In this document: piece by piece, positions 1 to 8,258 of the stretch
Layout: every line of letters begins with the position of its first letter
Position numbering within the stretch: position 1 is the first letter of the stretch
From: Acidobacteriota bacterium
GTDB taxonomy: Bacteria; Acidobacteriota; Terriglobia; Acidiferrales; UBA7541
Direction of reading: 5' to 3'
Length of the DNA stretch: 18,126 nt
Assembly (NCBI GenBank): GCA_003224195.1
Contig: QHYP01000237.1
Location: 1-18,126, forward strand
The notes under the pieces: generated by a model
The model's database searches: none
What the model was told of the DNA's origin: nothing
What the model saw: only the letters and a program-made list of their open reading frames with translations
Made by a program: the position numbers and the translations under genes

Positions 1-1074
1 TTCGCCTCAACGGAAAGCGACACAGCGAAAGCGCAGCGAGTGCGGCTGCTCAACGAGCTCTTCGCCCGCTTGCGGGTCGTGCCGGGTGTCGAAGCTGTGG
101 GCGGATCCAATGTGCTCCCCCTCTCGAACAGTCCTGCCGATGGCACGTTCCTGATCCTGAGCCAACGGCAATTGCTGACACGCATGGAAGACTTCGAGCG
201 ATTCGTGCACGATCCCGCGATCACGGGCTATGCCGATTACTCTGTGGCGAGCGAGGATTATTTCCGTGTGCTGGGGATTCCGCTTCTGCGCGGGCGCCTC
301 TTCGATGACGGCGACGTGATGGATGCGCCGCACGTCGCGGTGATCAACGAAGCTCTGGCGCGCTCGCGTTGGCCGAATGAGGACCCACTCGGCAAAATGA
401 TCGAATTCGGCAACATGGACGGCGACCTGCGCTTGCTCACTATCGTCGGCATTGTGGGCAACGTGCGCAACCGCAGCCTCGAGGCTGCGCCCAGACCCAC
501 GATCTATGTCAACTACCGACAGCGGCCGCAGTCAACGACCAACTTGACGGTACTTATCCGGACGAACAATCCACCTGCAACCGTGGTTTCTGCGGCGCGA
601 CGGATCGTTCACGACCTGGACCCAAACGTACCTCCGCGCTTTCGGACGTTCGCGCAGGTCTTCTCGTCTTCTCTAGCAACGCGTCGATTCAATTTGATAC
701 TCGTGGGAGTGTTCGCGGTAGCGGCGTTCTTGCTGGCGATCGCCGGGGTCTATGGCGTGATGGCCTTCACGGTCGCGCAGCGCACGCGGGAGATCGGCGT
801 GCGGATGGCATTGGGCGCCGAAGCGGGCCACGTGCTCCGGCTGGTCCTTTGGCAGGAAATGCTCCATGTCGCGGCGGGTGTTGCGGCGGGAATGCTGGGT
901 GCGCTAGCGCTTTCACGATTCATGACCAGCCTGCTCTACGGCGTGAGCGCAACGGATGCACCGACGTTCCTGGCCGGCGCGGCACTGCTGTTCGGGGTGG
1001 CGCTCGCGGCGTGCTACGTTCCGGCGCGGCGGGCGACGCGCGTCGATCCGCTGGTCGCGTTGCGCTACGAGTGA
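1..1074 (+). CDS. ADOP-family ABC permease, C-terminal part (5' end outside window)
   Basis: The open frame runs from the first base of the window with no plausible start, so only the last 357 residues of the protein are present. The visible part is the second half of an acidobacterial duplicated permease. It has a MacB-like extracytoplasmic domain, with segments resembling 'YFRVLGIPLLRGR', 'NEALARSRWPNEDPLGK' and 'IVGIVGNVR' near residues 80-165. This is followed by an FtsX domain of three to four membrane segments over about residues 230-350, with the conserved cytoplasmic stretch 'REIGVRMALGAEAGHVLRLV'. It ends in the family tail 'ARRATRVDPLVALRYE'. FtsX/MacB permeases couple cytoplasmic ATP hydrolysis to conformational change or export across the envelope; the substrate cannot be read here. 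The ATPase gene follows 63 nt downstream on the same strand, so the two are probably co-transcribed. Confidence 0.9.
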   Translation, partial: FASTESDTAKAQRVRLLNELFARLRVVPGVEAVGGSNVLPLSNSPADGTFLILSQRQLLTRMEDFERFVHDPAITGYADYSVASEDYFRVLGIPLLRGRLFDDGDVMDAPHVAVINEALARSRWPNEDPLGKMIEFGNMDGDLRLLTIVGIVGNVRNRSLEAAPRPTIYVNYRQRPQSTTNLTVLIRTNNPPATVVSAARRIVHDLDPNVPPRFRTFAQVFSSSLATRRFNLILVGVFAVAAFLLAIAGVYGVMAFTVAQRTREIGVRMALGAEAGHVLRLVLWQEMLHVAAGVAAGMLGALALSRFMTSLLYGVSATDAPTFLAGAALLFGVALAACYVPARRATRVDPLVALRYE

Positions 1075-1120
1075 ATTCTGCAGGTCAGAGGTTTTTGAAG
1101 AGAACGCGCAAGAAAGTACA

Positions 1121-1127
1121 GGAGAGG
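1121..1127 (+). promoter_or_regulatory. Ribosome binding site of the ABC ATPase gene
   Basis: GGAGAGG lies 10 nt before the GTG at 1138. It supports that GTG as the start, since no ATG precedes the conserved N-terminus in this frame. Confidence 0.6.
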
Positions 1128-1137
1128 CTGAACAACG

Positions 1138-1839
1138 GTGGAACCCCTGATTCGAATGCGCAATCTTGAAAAAGCGGTCGAGGCCGGCCCAAACAAGTTC
1201 TTTCTCTTGCGCCGGATCACGCTGGAGATCAACCGCGGCGAATTCGTCACCATCATGGGACCCTCGGGCGCGGGAAAATCCACGCTGCTGAGCATCATCG
1301 GCATGCTCGACGGGGCATGGAGCGGGGAATATTACTTTCTAGAGCAGCCGGTCCATAAGCTGAGCGTCAAGCAGCGCAACGAGCTGCACAAGGCCAACAT
1401 CGGCTTTGTCTTCCAGAGCTATCACCTGATCGACAACCTGACAGTTTTCGAGAATCTCGAGATTCCACTGTCGTACAAAAACGTTCCGCGCAAAGAGCGT
1501 GTGAGCCTGGTTTGCGACAGCCTCGACCGGTTCCAAATCGTCGGAAAGAAAGACCTGTTCCCGAGCCAGCTCTCCGGCGGGCAACAGCAACTTGTCGGCG
1601 TGGCGCGCGCGGTAATCCAAAATCCCAAATTGATTCTCGCCGACGAGCCGACAGGCAACCTGCATTCCGCCCAGGGCGACGAAATTATGCAGCTCTTCAA
1701 GAGGCTCAACGACGCGGGTACGACGATTATTCAGGTGACGCACTCCGAGCGAAATGCTTCCTACAGCAACCGGATCATCCAGCTCAAGGATGGGTGGATC
1801 GTCGGAGAGCAATCCACGGCGGCCGTGCAAGCGGGCTAA
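1138..1839 (+). CDS. ABC transporter ATP-binding protein (MacB/LolD-like)
   Basis: A 233-aa cytoplasmic nucleotide-binding subunit of the MacB/LolD/FtsE type, the class that works with FtsX-fold permeases. All ATPase motifs are present: Walker A GPSGAGKS (41-48), Q-loop Gln93 in 'FVFQSYHLI', signature LSGGQ (145-149), Walker B LILADE (165-170) with catalytic Glu170, D-loop 'GNLHSAQ', and H-loop His202. The residues after the signature read QQLVGVARA instead of the usual QQRVAIARA, so the normally conserved Arg is Leu152. The protein starts with GTG and has a good SD. It lies between two ADOP permease genes, 63 nt after one and 13 nt before the next, so it is the likely energy source for some or all of them. 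The exported substrate is unknown. Confidence 0.93.
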   Translation: MEPLIRMRNLEKAVEAGPNKFFLLRRITLEINRGEFVTIMGPSGAGKSTLLSIIGMLDGAWSGEYYFLEQPVHKLSVKQRNELHKANIGFVFQSYHLIDNLTVFENLEIPLSYKNVPRKERVSLVCDSLDRFQIVGKKDLFPSQLSGGQQQLVGVARAVIQNPKLILADEPTGNLHSAQGDEIMQLFKRLNDAGTTIIQVTHSERNASYSNRIIQLKDGWIVGEQSTAAVQAG

Positions 1840-1852
1840 CTGGTCGGAAAAC

Positions 1853-4267
1853 GTGTCCCTTCAAGACTTGCGTTATGCCTTGCGCATGCTGGCAAGAAGC
1901 CCCGGCTTCACTGCGATCGCCGTTTTGACTCTGGCGCTTGGGATTGGAGCCAACAGCGCGATCTTCAGCGTGGTCGAGGCAGTTCTCGTGCGCCCGTTGC
2001 CCATCCGAGATCCGGACCGCGTTGTCGTTCTTCACTTGCAAATGCCAAAGATCAATCTTCCGCGCACCGAGATTTCGCCCTTGCAGTACCGCGACTACGG
2101 CAGGCACACGGACGTGTTTGAGTCCACCGCAGCATGGACTGGGCGGAATTACAACCTGACCGGGTCCGATCGTCCAATGCGCCTGCTGGCCCGGCGAGCA
2201 ACTGCCAGTTTGTTTCCCCTGCTGGGAGTTTCTCCAGTTCTGGGGCGCGCTTTCACGGCCGCGGATGACGCATACGGGAACCAGCACGTCGTCCTGTTGA
2301 GTCAGGGCCTGTGGCAACGCATGTTTGGCGGTGAGCGCGGCGCGCTTGGCAAGCGCATCCAGCTTGACGGGGAGAGCTACGAAATCGTCGGCGTGCTGCC
2401 GGCAAAGCTGGAAGCGCTCTATCCGCACGTTGAGTTGTGGGTCCCGGCGGCATTTTCGCCGCGGGAACTTTCCGAGGAGCGGCGCTGGTCGCTGTACTGC
2501 ACGATGCTGGCGCGGCTTCGGCCGGGAATCAGCCTCGCTCAGGCGCGCGCCGCAATGGCGGCTGACGCAGCGCGCGTGGACACCGGAGGAAATCTTGGCG
2601 ATAGCTTTGGCATAGAGGTGCGTCCGCTGACGGAGGAACAAGTCGGAGATGTGCGCCAGCCACTCTACATCCTGCTGGGCGCGGTTGGCCTGGTGCTGCT
2701 GATAGCCTGTGTGAACATCGCGAATCTGCTGCTGGCGCGGAGCGGGGCGCGGTCGCGTGAAATGGCCATCCGCGCGGCAATCGGGGCAGGACGCCGGCGA
2801 ATTGTCATTCAGCTATTGACGGAGAGCCTTCTGCTGGCAGTCTGCGGCGGAGCGATCGGACTGGTTCTCGCGGAGTGGGGCATGAGTGCACTGGTCCAAA
2901 TGGCTCCGGCAAGCCTGCCGCAGGCGAGCGCCATTCGACTCGATCCCGTTGTGCTGGGCTTTACCCTCGGAGTCTCGCTTGTCACAGGAGTTCTGTTCGG
3001 GTTGGTTCCCGCCCTCCACGCCGCGCGCACCGATTTGACGGAAGCTTTGAAAGAAAGCGGGCGGAGCGACACCGGAGGAGTTGGAAGGCAAGGACTTCGG
3101 CGAGGGCTTGTGATTTCCGAGGTGGCGCTCGCAATGGTCCTGCTCGTGTGCTCTGGACTTCTTCTCCGGAGCCTTGCGAAATTGCTTGAGGTCAATCCTG
3201 GATTCGATCCCGCGGACGTTTTGTCAATGCAGATTTCCTTGCCGGGGACAAAATACGACAACGCGGCAAAGGTTGCCGCATTTTCGGATGCCCTGCTGAA
3301 CCGCGTGACGTCGCTGCCGGGCGTGCTTCATGCCGCACTTGCGAACCAGCCGCCTTTGACTCCAGGGATGGACAATTCCGTCTTTTTCATCCGGGACTAC
3401 CACCCCGGACCAAATGACCCGCAACCGCACGACGACACGGTGTACGCCACGCCGGACTACTTCGCGACGATGGGTATCCCGCTGCTGCGGGGCCGCGAAT
3501 ATACGCAGGCGGAGATGCTCACAAGAGGAGAGATTGGGGAAGGTTCCGTGGTCGCCATTGACGAGGCCCTGGCCAAACGCTTCTGGGGCAATCAGGACCC
3601 GATTGGAAAAGGTCTGGGCTGGAGCGATCAAGGTCCCTGGGCGACGATTGTCGGCGTGGTCGGCACGGTGCGGAGCGATGACCTCGCTGAGGAATCCAAG
3701 GGCACAATCTATTTCCCGTACCGCACCGGCGGCATGACGCTGGTTGTGCGCACGGTGTCGGACCCGCGTCTATTTGCCGAGACCCTTCGCGAGCAGGTGC
3801 AGGCAACCGACCCTGACCAGCCGGTGTATGACATCAAAACGATGACCGAACGAGTCCAGGCGTCGCTCGAGCGGCGGCGCTTTGCGGCGATGCTTCTGGC
3901 GATGTTCGCCGCGTTAGCGTTCGTCCTCGCCCTCATCGGATTGAACGCGGTGGTCGCTTATCTCGTTACGCAGCGGACGCACGAAATCGGGATCCGCATG
4001 GCGCTGGGCGCGCGGCGCGGAGACGTTCTGCGCCTCGTCGTATCGCAGGCGTTGGTCATGGCAGTGAGCGGCGTGGCTGCGGGGACAGTTGTGGCCGCTC
4101 TGGCAACGCGGCTCCTCGCGAGCCAATTGTTCGGCGTTCATCCTCTCGACGCCGAAACTTTTCTAATTGTGTCGGGGCTGTTGATTGCCGCGGCGCTGGC
4201 GGCGTCATACCTGCCGGCGCGGCGGGCCACGCGCGTGGATCCCATGGTTGCGCTTCGATACGAATAG
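1853..4267 (+). CDS. ADOP-family ABC permease, complete
   Basis: About 804 aa. I chose the GTG at 1853 because it gives the family N-terminus 'LQDLRYALRMLARSPGF'; an open frame extends further upstream but only over the end of the ATPase gene. The layout is: N-terminal membrane helix (about 18-42); first MacB-like periplasmic domain; first FtsX block (about 273-385, with 'SREMAIRAAIGAGRRRIVIQLL'); a second signal-anchor-like helix (about 418-440); second periplasmic domain; second FtsX block (about 680-795, with 'HEIGIRMALGARRGDVLRLV'); and tail 'ARRATRVDPMVALRYE'. This two-MacB, two-FtsX architecture in one chain defines the ADOP group. The SD is weak (GGAA at 1846-1849), and the 13-nt gap to the ATPase stop suggests coupling. 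The substrate is not deducible; drug, peptide or lipoprotein-like export are the family precedents. Confidence 0.93.
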   Translation: MSLQDLRYALRMLARSPGFTAIAVLTLALGIGANSAIFSVVEAVLVRPLPIRDPDRVVVLHLQMPKINLPRTEISPLQYRDYGRHTDVFESTAAWTGRNYNLTGSDRPMRLLARRATASLFPLLGVSPVLGRAFTAADDAYGNQHVVLLSQGLWQRMFGGERGALGKRIQLDGESYEIVGVLPAKLEALYPHVELWVPAAFSPRELSEERRWSLYCTMLARLRPGISLAQARAAMAADAARVDTGGNLGDSFGIEVRPLTEEQVGDVRQPLYILLGAVGLVLLIACVNIANLLLARSGARSREMAIRAAIGAGRRRIVIQLLTESLLLAVCGGAIGLVLAEWGMSALVQMAPASLPQASAIRLDPVVLGFTLGVSLVTGVLFGLVPALHAARTDLTEALKESGRSDTGGVGRQGLRRGLVISEVALAMVLLVCSGLLLRSLAKLLEVNPGFDPADVLSMQISLPGTKYDNAAKVAAFSDALLNRVTSLPGVLHAALANQPPLTPGMDNSVFFIRDYHPGPNDPQPHDDTVYATPDYFATMGIPLLRGREYTQAEMLTRGEIGEGSVVAIDEALAKRFWGNQDPIGKGLGWSDQGPWATIVGVVGTVRSDDLAEESKGTIYFPYRTGGMTLVVRTVSDPRLFAETLREQVQATDPDQPVYDIKTMTERVQASLERRRFAAMLLAMFAALAFVLALIGLNAVVAYLVTQRTHEIGIRMALGARRGDVLRLVVSQALVMAVSGVAAGTVVAALATRLLASQLFGVHPLDAETFLIVSGLLIAAALAASYLPARRATRVDPMVALRYE

Positions 4268-4270
4268 GAG
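4266..4270 (+). promoter_or_regulatory. Ribosome binding site overlapping the preceding stop codon
   Basis: AGGAG overlaps the TAG stop (4265-4267) of the upstream permease and lies 9 nt before the GTG at 4280. It supports that start and implies translation of the third permease follows directly on the second. Confidence 0.6.
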
Positions 4271-4279
4271 CAGACGCAC

Positions 4280-6734
4280 GTGAACACGATGCTGCAGGAT
4301 CTGCGCTTTGCGTCTCGGATGCTGGCGAAGAGTCCGGGATTCGCGGCCACCGCTGTTGTTACGCTGGCCCTCGGCATCGGCGCCAACACGGCCATTTTCA
4401 GCGTGATGAACGCTGTCCTGCTGCGTTTCCTTCCCGTTCCGAACCCGGAGCGTTTGGTCTGTCTCCATTACCACAATCAGCCTCGCGAAACTTCGCAAAC
4501 AGGTTATGGCGACCTCTCTCTCTCCCAGCCGGCCTTTGAGGCCATGCGGACGCAACGTCATGTCTTCTCCGATCTGGTCGGCTTCGTGCCGCTCAGCTTC
4601 AGTAAGACGGTTGTGCGTTTCGGCGATGCGCCCGAAGAAGCGGCTGTGGACATGGTCAGTGGGAATTTCTTCTCCGGACTGGGCGTGGTGCCGGCGCGTG
4701 GGCGAATGCTCACTCCCGAAGACGAATCACAACACACACAGGTTGCGGTCCTCAGCTACAACTGCTGGACTCGGCGTTTTGCTCGGAATCCATCCGCGCT
4801 CGGTCAGACGCTGTATATCAAGGGCATCCCCTTCACCATCGTCGGAGTTGCCGCGCATGACTTTTTCGGCGTGGAACGAGGAGGCTCGACCGACCTCTGG
4901 ATTCCGCTTCAGACCATGCCGGAGCTCAAGCCCTGGGGCGCGTCGCCCCAGGACAAAGCCGCTCTTTACGGCTCCCCGGACTGGTGGTTCTTCATGATGA
5001 TCGGCCGCCTGGCCCCGGGCGTGAGCGAGAAGCAAGCCCTTGCGCAATTGCAGCCAGTCTACGAACGGGTGGCTTACCTGGGAACAGCCGGGCGGCGTGC
5101 GGACGAGCAGCCTCCACGGATTTATTTCACTCCCGCCCGCGGGATCGCGGGCCTTCGGGAGAGTCTCGATACGCCATTGCGTGCCCTCATGGTCGCGGTG
5201 GGTCTCGTCCTGGTGATTGCCTGCAGCAATGTAGCGATGCTCCTGGTCGCGCGCAATTCCGCCCGCCAGCGCGAATTCAGCCTGCGTTCTGCGCTCGGTG
5301 CAGGTCGCGTGCGGTTGTTGCGCCAATTGTTGACCGAGAGTCTGCTGCTTGTGGCGGCTGGCGGCGCGGCCGGCTGGCTGCTGGCAGTTTGGGCCAGTGA
5401 GGCTCTGGCGCGTTGGGCGGGATTCGATGTCAACCTTGCTCCGGACCGCGCGGTATTGTTCTTCACGCTGGCCATTTCCTTCGTGGCAGCATTGGTTTTC
5501 GGGTTCGCGCCGCTCCGCAGCGTGAGCCGGGTGCCGCCGTGGGTGGCACTGCGGACTTCCGGTACAAGCGCAAGCCAGGATCGAGCTGGATTCCGCGCCG
5601 GCCAAATCGTGGTAACCATGCAGATGGCTCTGTGCCTTGCACTTCTTGTTGGCGCAGGGCTTGCCGTTCGCACCCTCCTGAACCTCGAAAACGCCAATCT
5701 CGGGCTCCGCGCTCAAGGACTGCTTGTCTTTGGCATTACTCCGCCACAGAGTTTGCACAACGACCCCGAAGTAATTCGCTTCTACCAGGGGCTCATGGAC
5801 CGCTTGCGCATCCTTCCCAGCGTCGAATCGGCGACGTTTGTGCAGATCCGCCCCGGCACAGGCGGGAGCAACAACACGATTGCGTTTGTGGACACGAAAA
5901 AATCATCGATAGCCTGGTGCGCTGGAACGCGGTTGGCCCGGATTTCTTCCACGTGGTGGGCACGCCGATCTTGCTGGGACGCGATTTCACGGACGCGGAT
6001 TCCGCGTCCACGCTGAAAGTTGCGGTAGTCAACCAGACATTCGTGGATCGTTACTTGCCGGGCCGCCAGCCGCTGGGTCATCACCTCGCCATCGATGGAG
6101 AGAAAGGCGCGCAGTACACAATTATCGGCGTAGCGCAAAACAGCAAGTACACGAGAGTGCGCGAGCAAGACTCCCCGATGGCGTATTTCCCCTATACGCA
6201 GATACCCGACATTGCCACCATGCAAATCGAGCTGCGCGCGCATGGCAATCCCGCGGCTCTTCTGCCCTCCGTGCAGCGCGTGGTTCATGATTTCGGACCG
6301 GATCTGGCGCCGCTTCAGCCCATGACCCAGCAGGCGCAATTCGAAGCATCCTTTTCCCAAGAGCATCTATTTGCGCGGCTCGCCCTCTTTTTTGGCCTCC
6401 TCGCCGCACTTCTTGTGGCCACGCGTACCGGGTAAGCCGGAGAACCGCTGAAATTGGCGTGCGCATGGCCCTTGGCGCGCAGCGCCAACAAGTGCTCTGG
6501 ATGATATTGCGGGAAAGTTTGAGAGTGAGCGTCGCCGGCGTTCTCCTGGGCCTGCCTTTGGCTTTTGTTGGAGCGCGGCTCTTGCGTTCGCTTCTGTTCG
6601 GCCTCGCGCCCGAAGACCCGCTCTCTCTTTTGCTGGCAGTGCTGGGAACCTGCGTGGTCGCGGTGGCGGCCAGTCTGATCCCCGCGCGGCGGGCGACGCG
6701 CGTGGATCCGATCGTTGCGCTGCGCTACGAGTAG
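4280..6734 (+). pseudogene. ADOP-family ABC permease broken by two frame lesions
   Basis: One permease of about 820 residues is recognisable but split over three frames. Frame 2 from the GTG at 4280 carries the family N-terminus 'LQDLRFASRMLAKSPGF', the first periplasmic domain and the first FtsX block (from about residue 300), plus the second anchor helix. It is lost at an A6 tract (5897-5902); one extra A restores 'DTKKIIDSLVRWNAVG', read on in frame 1. That frame hits a stop at 6433-6435. The sequence then resumes in frame 3 as 'AYRVSRRTAEIGVRMALGAQ' and runs to the family tail 'ARRATRVDPIVALRYE' and TAG at 6734. At the second lesion the family's usual 'GLYGTL' is missing, which fits a deletion of about 19 nt around 6421-6426. 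The unshifted product would be 578 aa and lack the second FtsX domain. Sequencing error is possible for the A tract, less so for the larger gap. Confidence 0.85.
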
Positions 6735-6759
6735 TCTCCCGAAAGCGTGACTTCGGCGT

Positions 6760-6772
6760 TCGGCTCAGCCGA
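6760..6772 (+). promoter_or_regulatory. Small perfect palindrome upstream of the regulator gene
   Basis: TCGGCTCAGCCGA, a 13-nt perfect inverted repeat around one base, lies 53 nt before the response regulator start. This gap (6735-6825) has no recognisable -24/-12 sigma54 promoter and no T-run. The palindrome could be an operator for the neighbouring regulator or a weak hairpin; neither can be shown here. Confidence 0.25.
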
Positions 6773-6825
6773 TCTGCCAGGTGCTGACGGAAGGAAAGTG
6801 GAATAGACTACGGTTTTGAACTCGC

Positions 6826-8202
6826 ATGAAGTCCCAGAATTCCCATCCGTATCGCGTCTTGCTCGCGGATGACCAGGCCGACATCCGCGAAGCCCTCCGG
6901 CTGTTGCTGAAGCAGGAGGGTTTCGAATCACATTCCGCGGCGTCGCCCGCGGACGCGCTGGCGGCGATCGAGTCGCGGGAATTCGACGCCATCCTGATGG
7001 ACTTGAATTACGCACGCGACACCACTTCCGGAGAAGAAGGGCTCGACCTGCTCACGCGCATTCAGGCTTCGGACAGCACGCTGCCGGTCGTCGTGATGAC
7101 GGCGTGGGGCAGCGTCGAGCTGGCCGTCGAGGCCATGCGCCGCGGCGCGCGGGACTTCATCCAAAAGCCGTGGGAGAACACGCGCCTCCTGACAATCCTG
7201 CGCACGCAGATCGCGCTGCGGCAGGCGCTTCGCCGGGCTTCACGCCTCGAGGCCGAAAACCGGCTGTTGCGCGCCGAATCGCGGCCTAATCTCATCGCGG
7301 AAGCCCCCGCGATGCAGCCCGTGCTGGAGCTCATCGCGCGCATCGGGCCTTCCGACGCAAACGTGCTGATTACCGGCGAGCACGGCACCGGGAAGGAGGT
7401 AGTTGCACAGACGCTCCACGCGCTTTCGAGCCGCAACGCGAAGCCGATGGTAACGGTCAACGCCGGCGGTCTTTCGGAGGGAATTTTCGAAAGCGAGCTC
7501 TTCGGCCACGTCAAAGGCGCTTTCACGGACGCGCGCGCCGATCGCATCGGGCGCTTCGAGCTCGGTGACGGTAGCACGCTCTTCCTCGATGAAATCGCCA
7601 ATGTTCCCTTGAATCTGCAAGCCAAGCTACTCCGAGTTCTCGAGACAGGGGAAATGGAGCGCGTGGGCTCTTCGAAAACGCGCCGCGTGGACGTACGCGT
7701 GCTCGCCGCTACAAACGCCAATGTCAACGCCGAAGTCGCCGCCGGCCGTTTCCGGCAAGACCTGCTCTTCCGCTTGAACACCATCGAAATTCACTTGCCG
7801 CCGCTCCGGGAACGCCGTGAGGACATTCCGTTGCTCGCGCACCATTTTTTGCGCGGTTATGCCCAGCGTTATCGGAAAACGGTGACGGGTTTTGATGCAG
7901 CCGCGACGCAGGCGCTTCAGGGGCATCCGTGGCCTGGGAATGTCCGCGAGCTCGATCATGCCGTCGAGCGGGGTGTCCTCTTGGCGGAGGGAAACGTTGT
8001 GAGGTCTGCTGACCTGGGCCTGCGCTCTCCCAATTCGGGCGCACCCGCCCGGCTGGAAGAAATGAGCCTCGAAGAAGTCGAGCGCTACCTGGTCCAGAAA
8101 ACGCTGGCGCGGTTCGAGGGAAACGTCAGCCAGGCGGCCAAGGCTTTGGGATTGAGCCGCAGCGGGCTTTACCGCCGTCTGCAAAAGCACGAGCAGCGTT
8201 GA
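6826..8202 (+). CDS. NtrC/NtrX-like response regulator with AAA+ and Fis-type HTH domains
   Basis: A 458-aa cytoplasmic two-component regulator. The receiver domain (about 9-125) has the acidic pair Asp15-Asp16, phosphoacceptor Asp59, Thr92 and Lys114. The AAA+ domain (about 155-385) has Walker A GEHGTGKE (184-191), Walker B LFLDE (252-256) and the 'LPPLRERREDIPLL' segment. The C-terminus (about 415-458) is a Fis-type helix-turn-helix ('NVSQAAKALGLSRSGLYRRL'). This layout normally opens sigma54 promoters after phosphorylation. However, the loop that touches sigma54 reads GAFTDA (231-236) rather than GAFTGA, with Asp235 replacing Gly, so sigma54 activation is uncertain. No clear SD precedes the ATG. 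The gene follows the permease cluster by 91 nt and precedes a histidine kinase by 56 nt, which is its probable phosphodonor. Control of the permease cluster is an inference from position. Confidence 0.93.
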   Translation: MKSQNSHPYRVLLADDQADIREALRLLLKQEGFESHSAASPADALAAIESREFDAILMDLNYARDTTSGEEGLDLLTRIQASDSTLPVVVMTAWGSVELAVEAMRRGARDFIQKPWENTRLLTILRTQIALRQALRRASRLEAENRLLRAESRPNLIAEAPAMQPVLELIARIGPSDANVLITGEHGTGKEVVAQTLHALSSRNAKPMVTVNAGGLSEGIFESELFGHVKGAFTDARADRIGRFELGDGSTLFLDEIANVPLNLQAKLLRVLETGEMERVGSSKTRRVDVRVLAATNANVNAEVAAGRFRQDLLFRLNTIEIHLPPLRERREDIPLLAHHFLRGYAQRYRKTVTGFDAAATQALQGHPWPGNVRELDHAVERGVLLAEGNVVRSADLGLRSPNSGAPARLEEMSLEEVERYLVQKTLARFEGNVSQAAKALGLSRSGLYRRLQKHEQR

Positions 8203-8221
8203 CCCCGCTCGGAGCGGGGTC
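8201..8221 (+). repeat. Palindrome overlapping the response regulator stop codon
   Basis: GACCCCGCTC-G-GAGCGGGGTC is a perfect inverted repeat that begins on the second base of the TGA stop (8200-8202). As RNA it would form an 8-bp GC-rich stem with loop UCGGA. It is followed by CACAC, the same tail that follows two shorter palindromes at 8235 and 9633, so it looks like a larger member of the same family. There is no T-run, so it is not a typical intrinsic terminator. Confidence 0.7.
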
Positions 8222-8234
8222 ACACACATGATTC

Positions 8235-8253
8235 GACCGCTATGCGGTCACAC
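8235..8253 (+). repeat. GACCGC-TAT-GCGGTCACAC palindrome 9 nt before a start codon
   Basis: A 6-bp stem with a 3-nt loop and an ACAC tail. The palindrome itself ends at 8249, exactly 9 nt before the kinase ATG at 8259. The same sequence, differing only in the loop, occurs at 9633-9651 at the same distance from another start codon. Confidence 0.75.
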
Positions 8254-8258
8254 AGGAT

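Noticed and set aside
4727..5758. A 343-codon open frame on the minus strand within the broken permease
   Set aside because: It is rich in Arg/His/Gln/Pro with no recognisable domain, lies opposite a clear permease frame, and is the usual by-product of GC-rich coding DNA.
5890..5910. Programmed -1 ribosomal frameshifting at the A6 tract
   Set aside because: The context G AAA AAA T is not a canonical X XXY YYZ heptamer with good re-pairing in both sites, and a second unrelated frame lesion downstream makes plain decay the simpler reading.
6735..6825. A sigma54 promoter before the response regulator
   Set aside because: No TGGCA...TGC pair with proper spacing is present; the nearest TGCCAGGTGCTGA does not fit the consensus.
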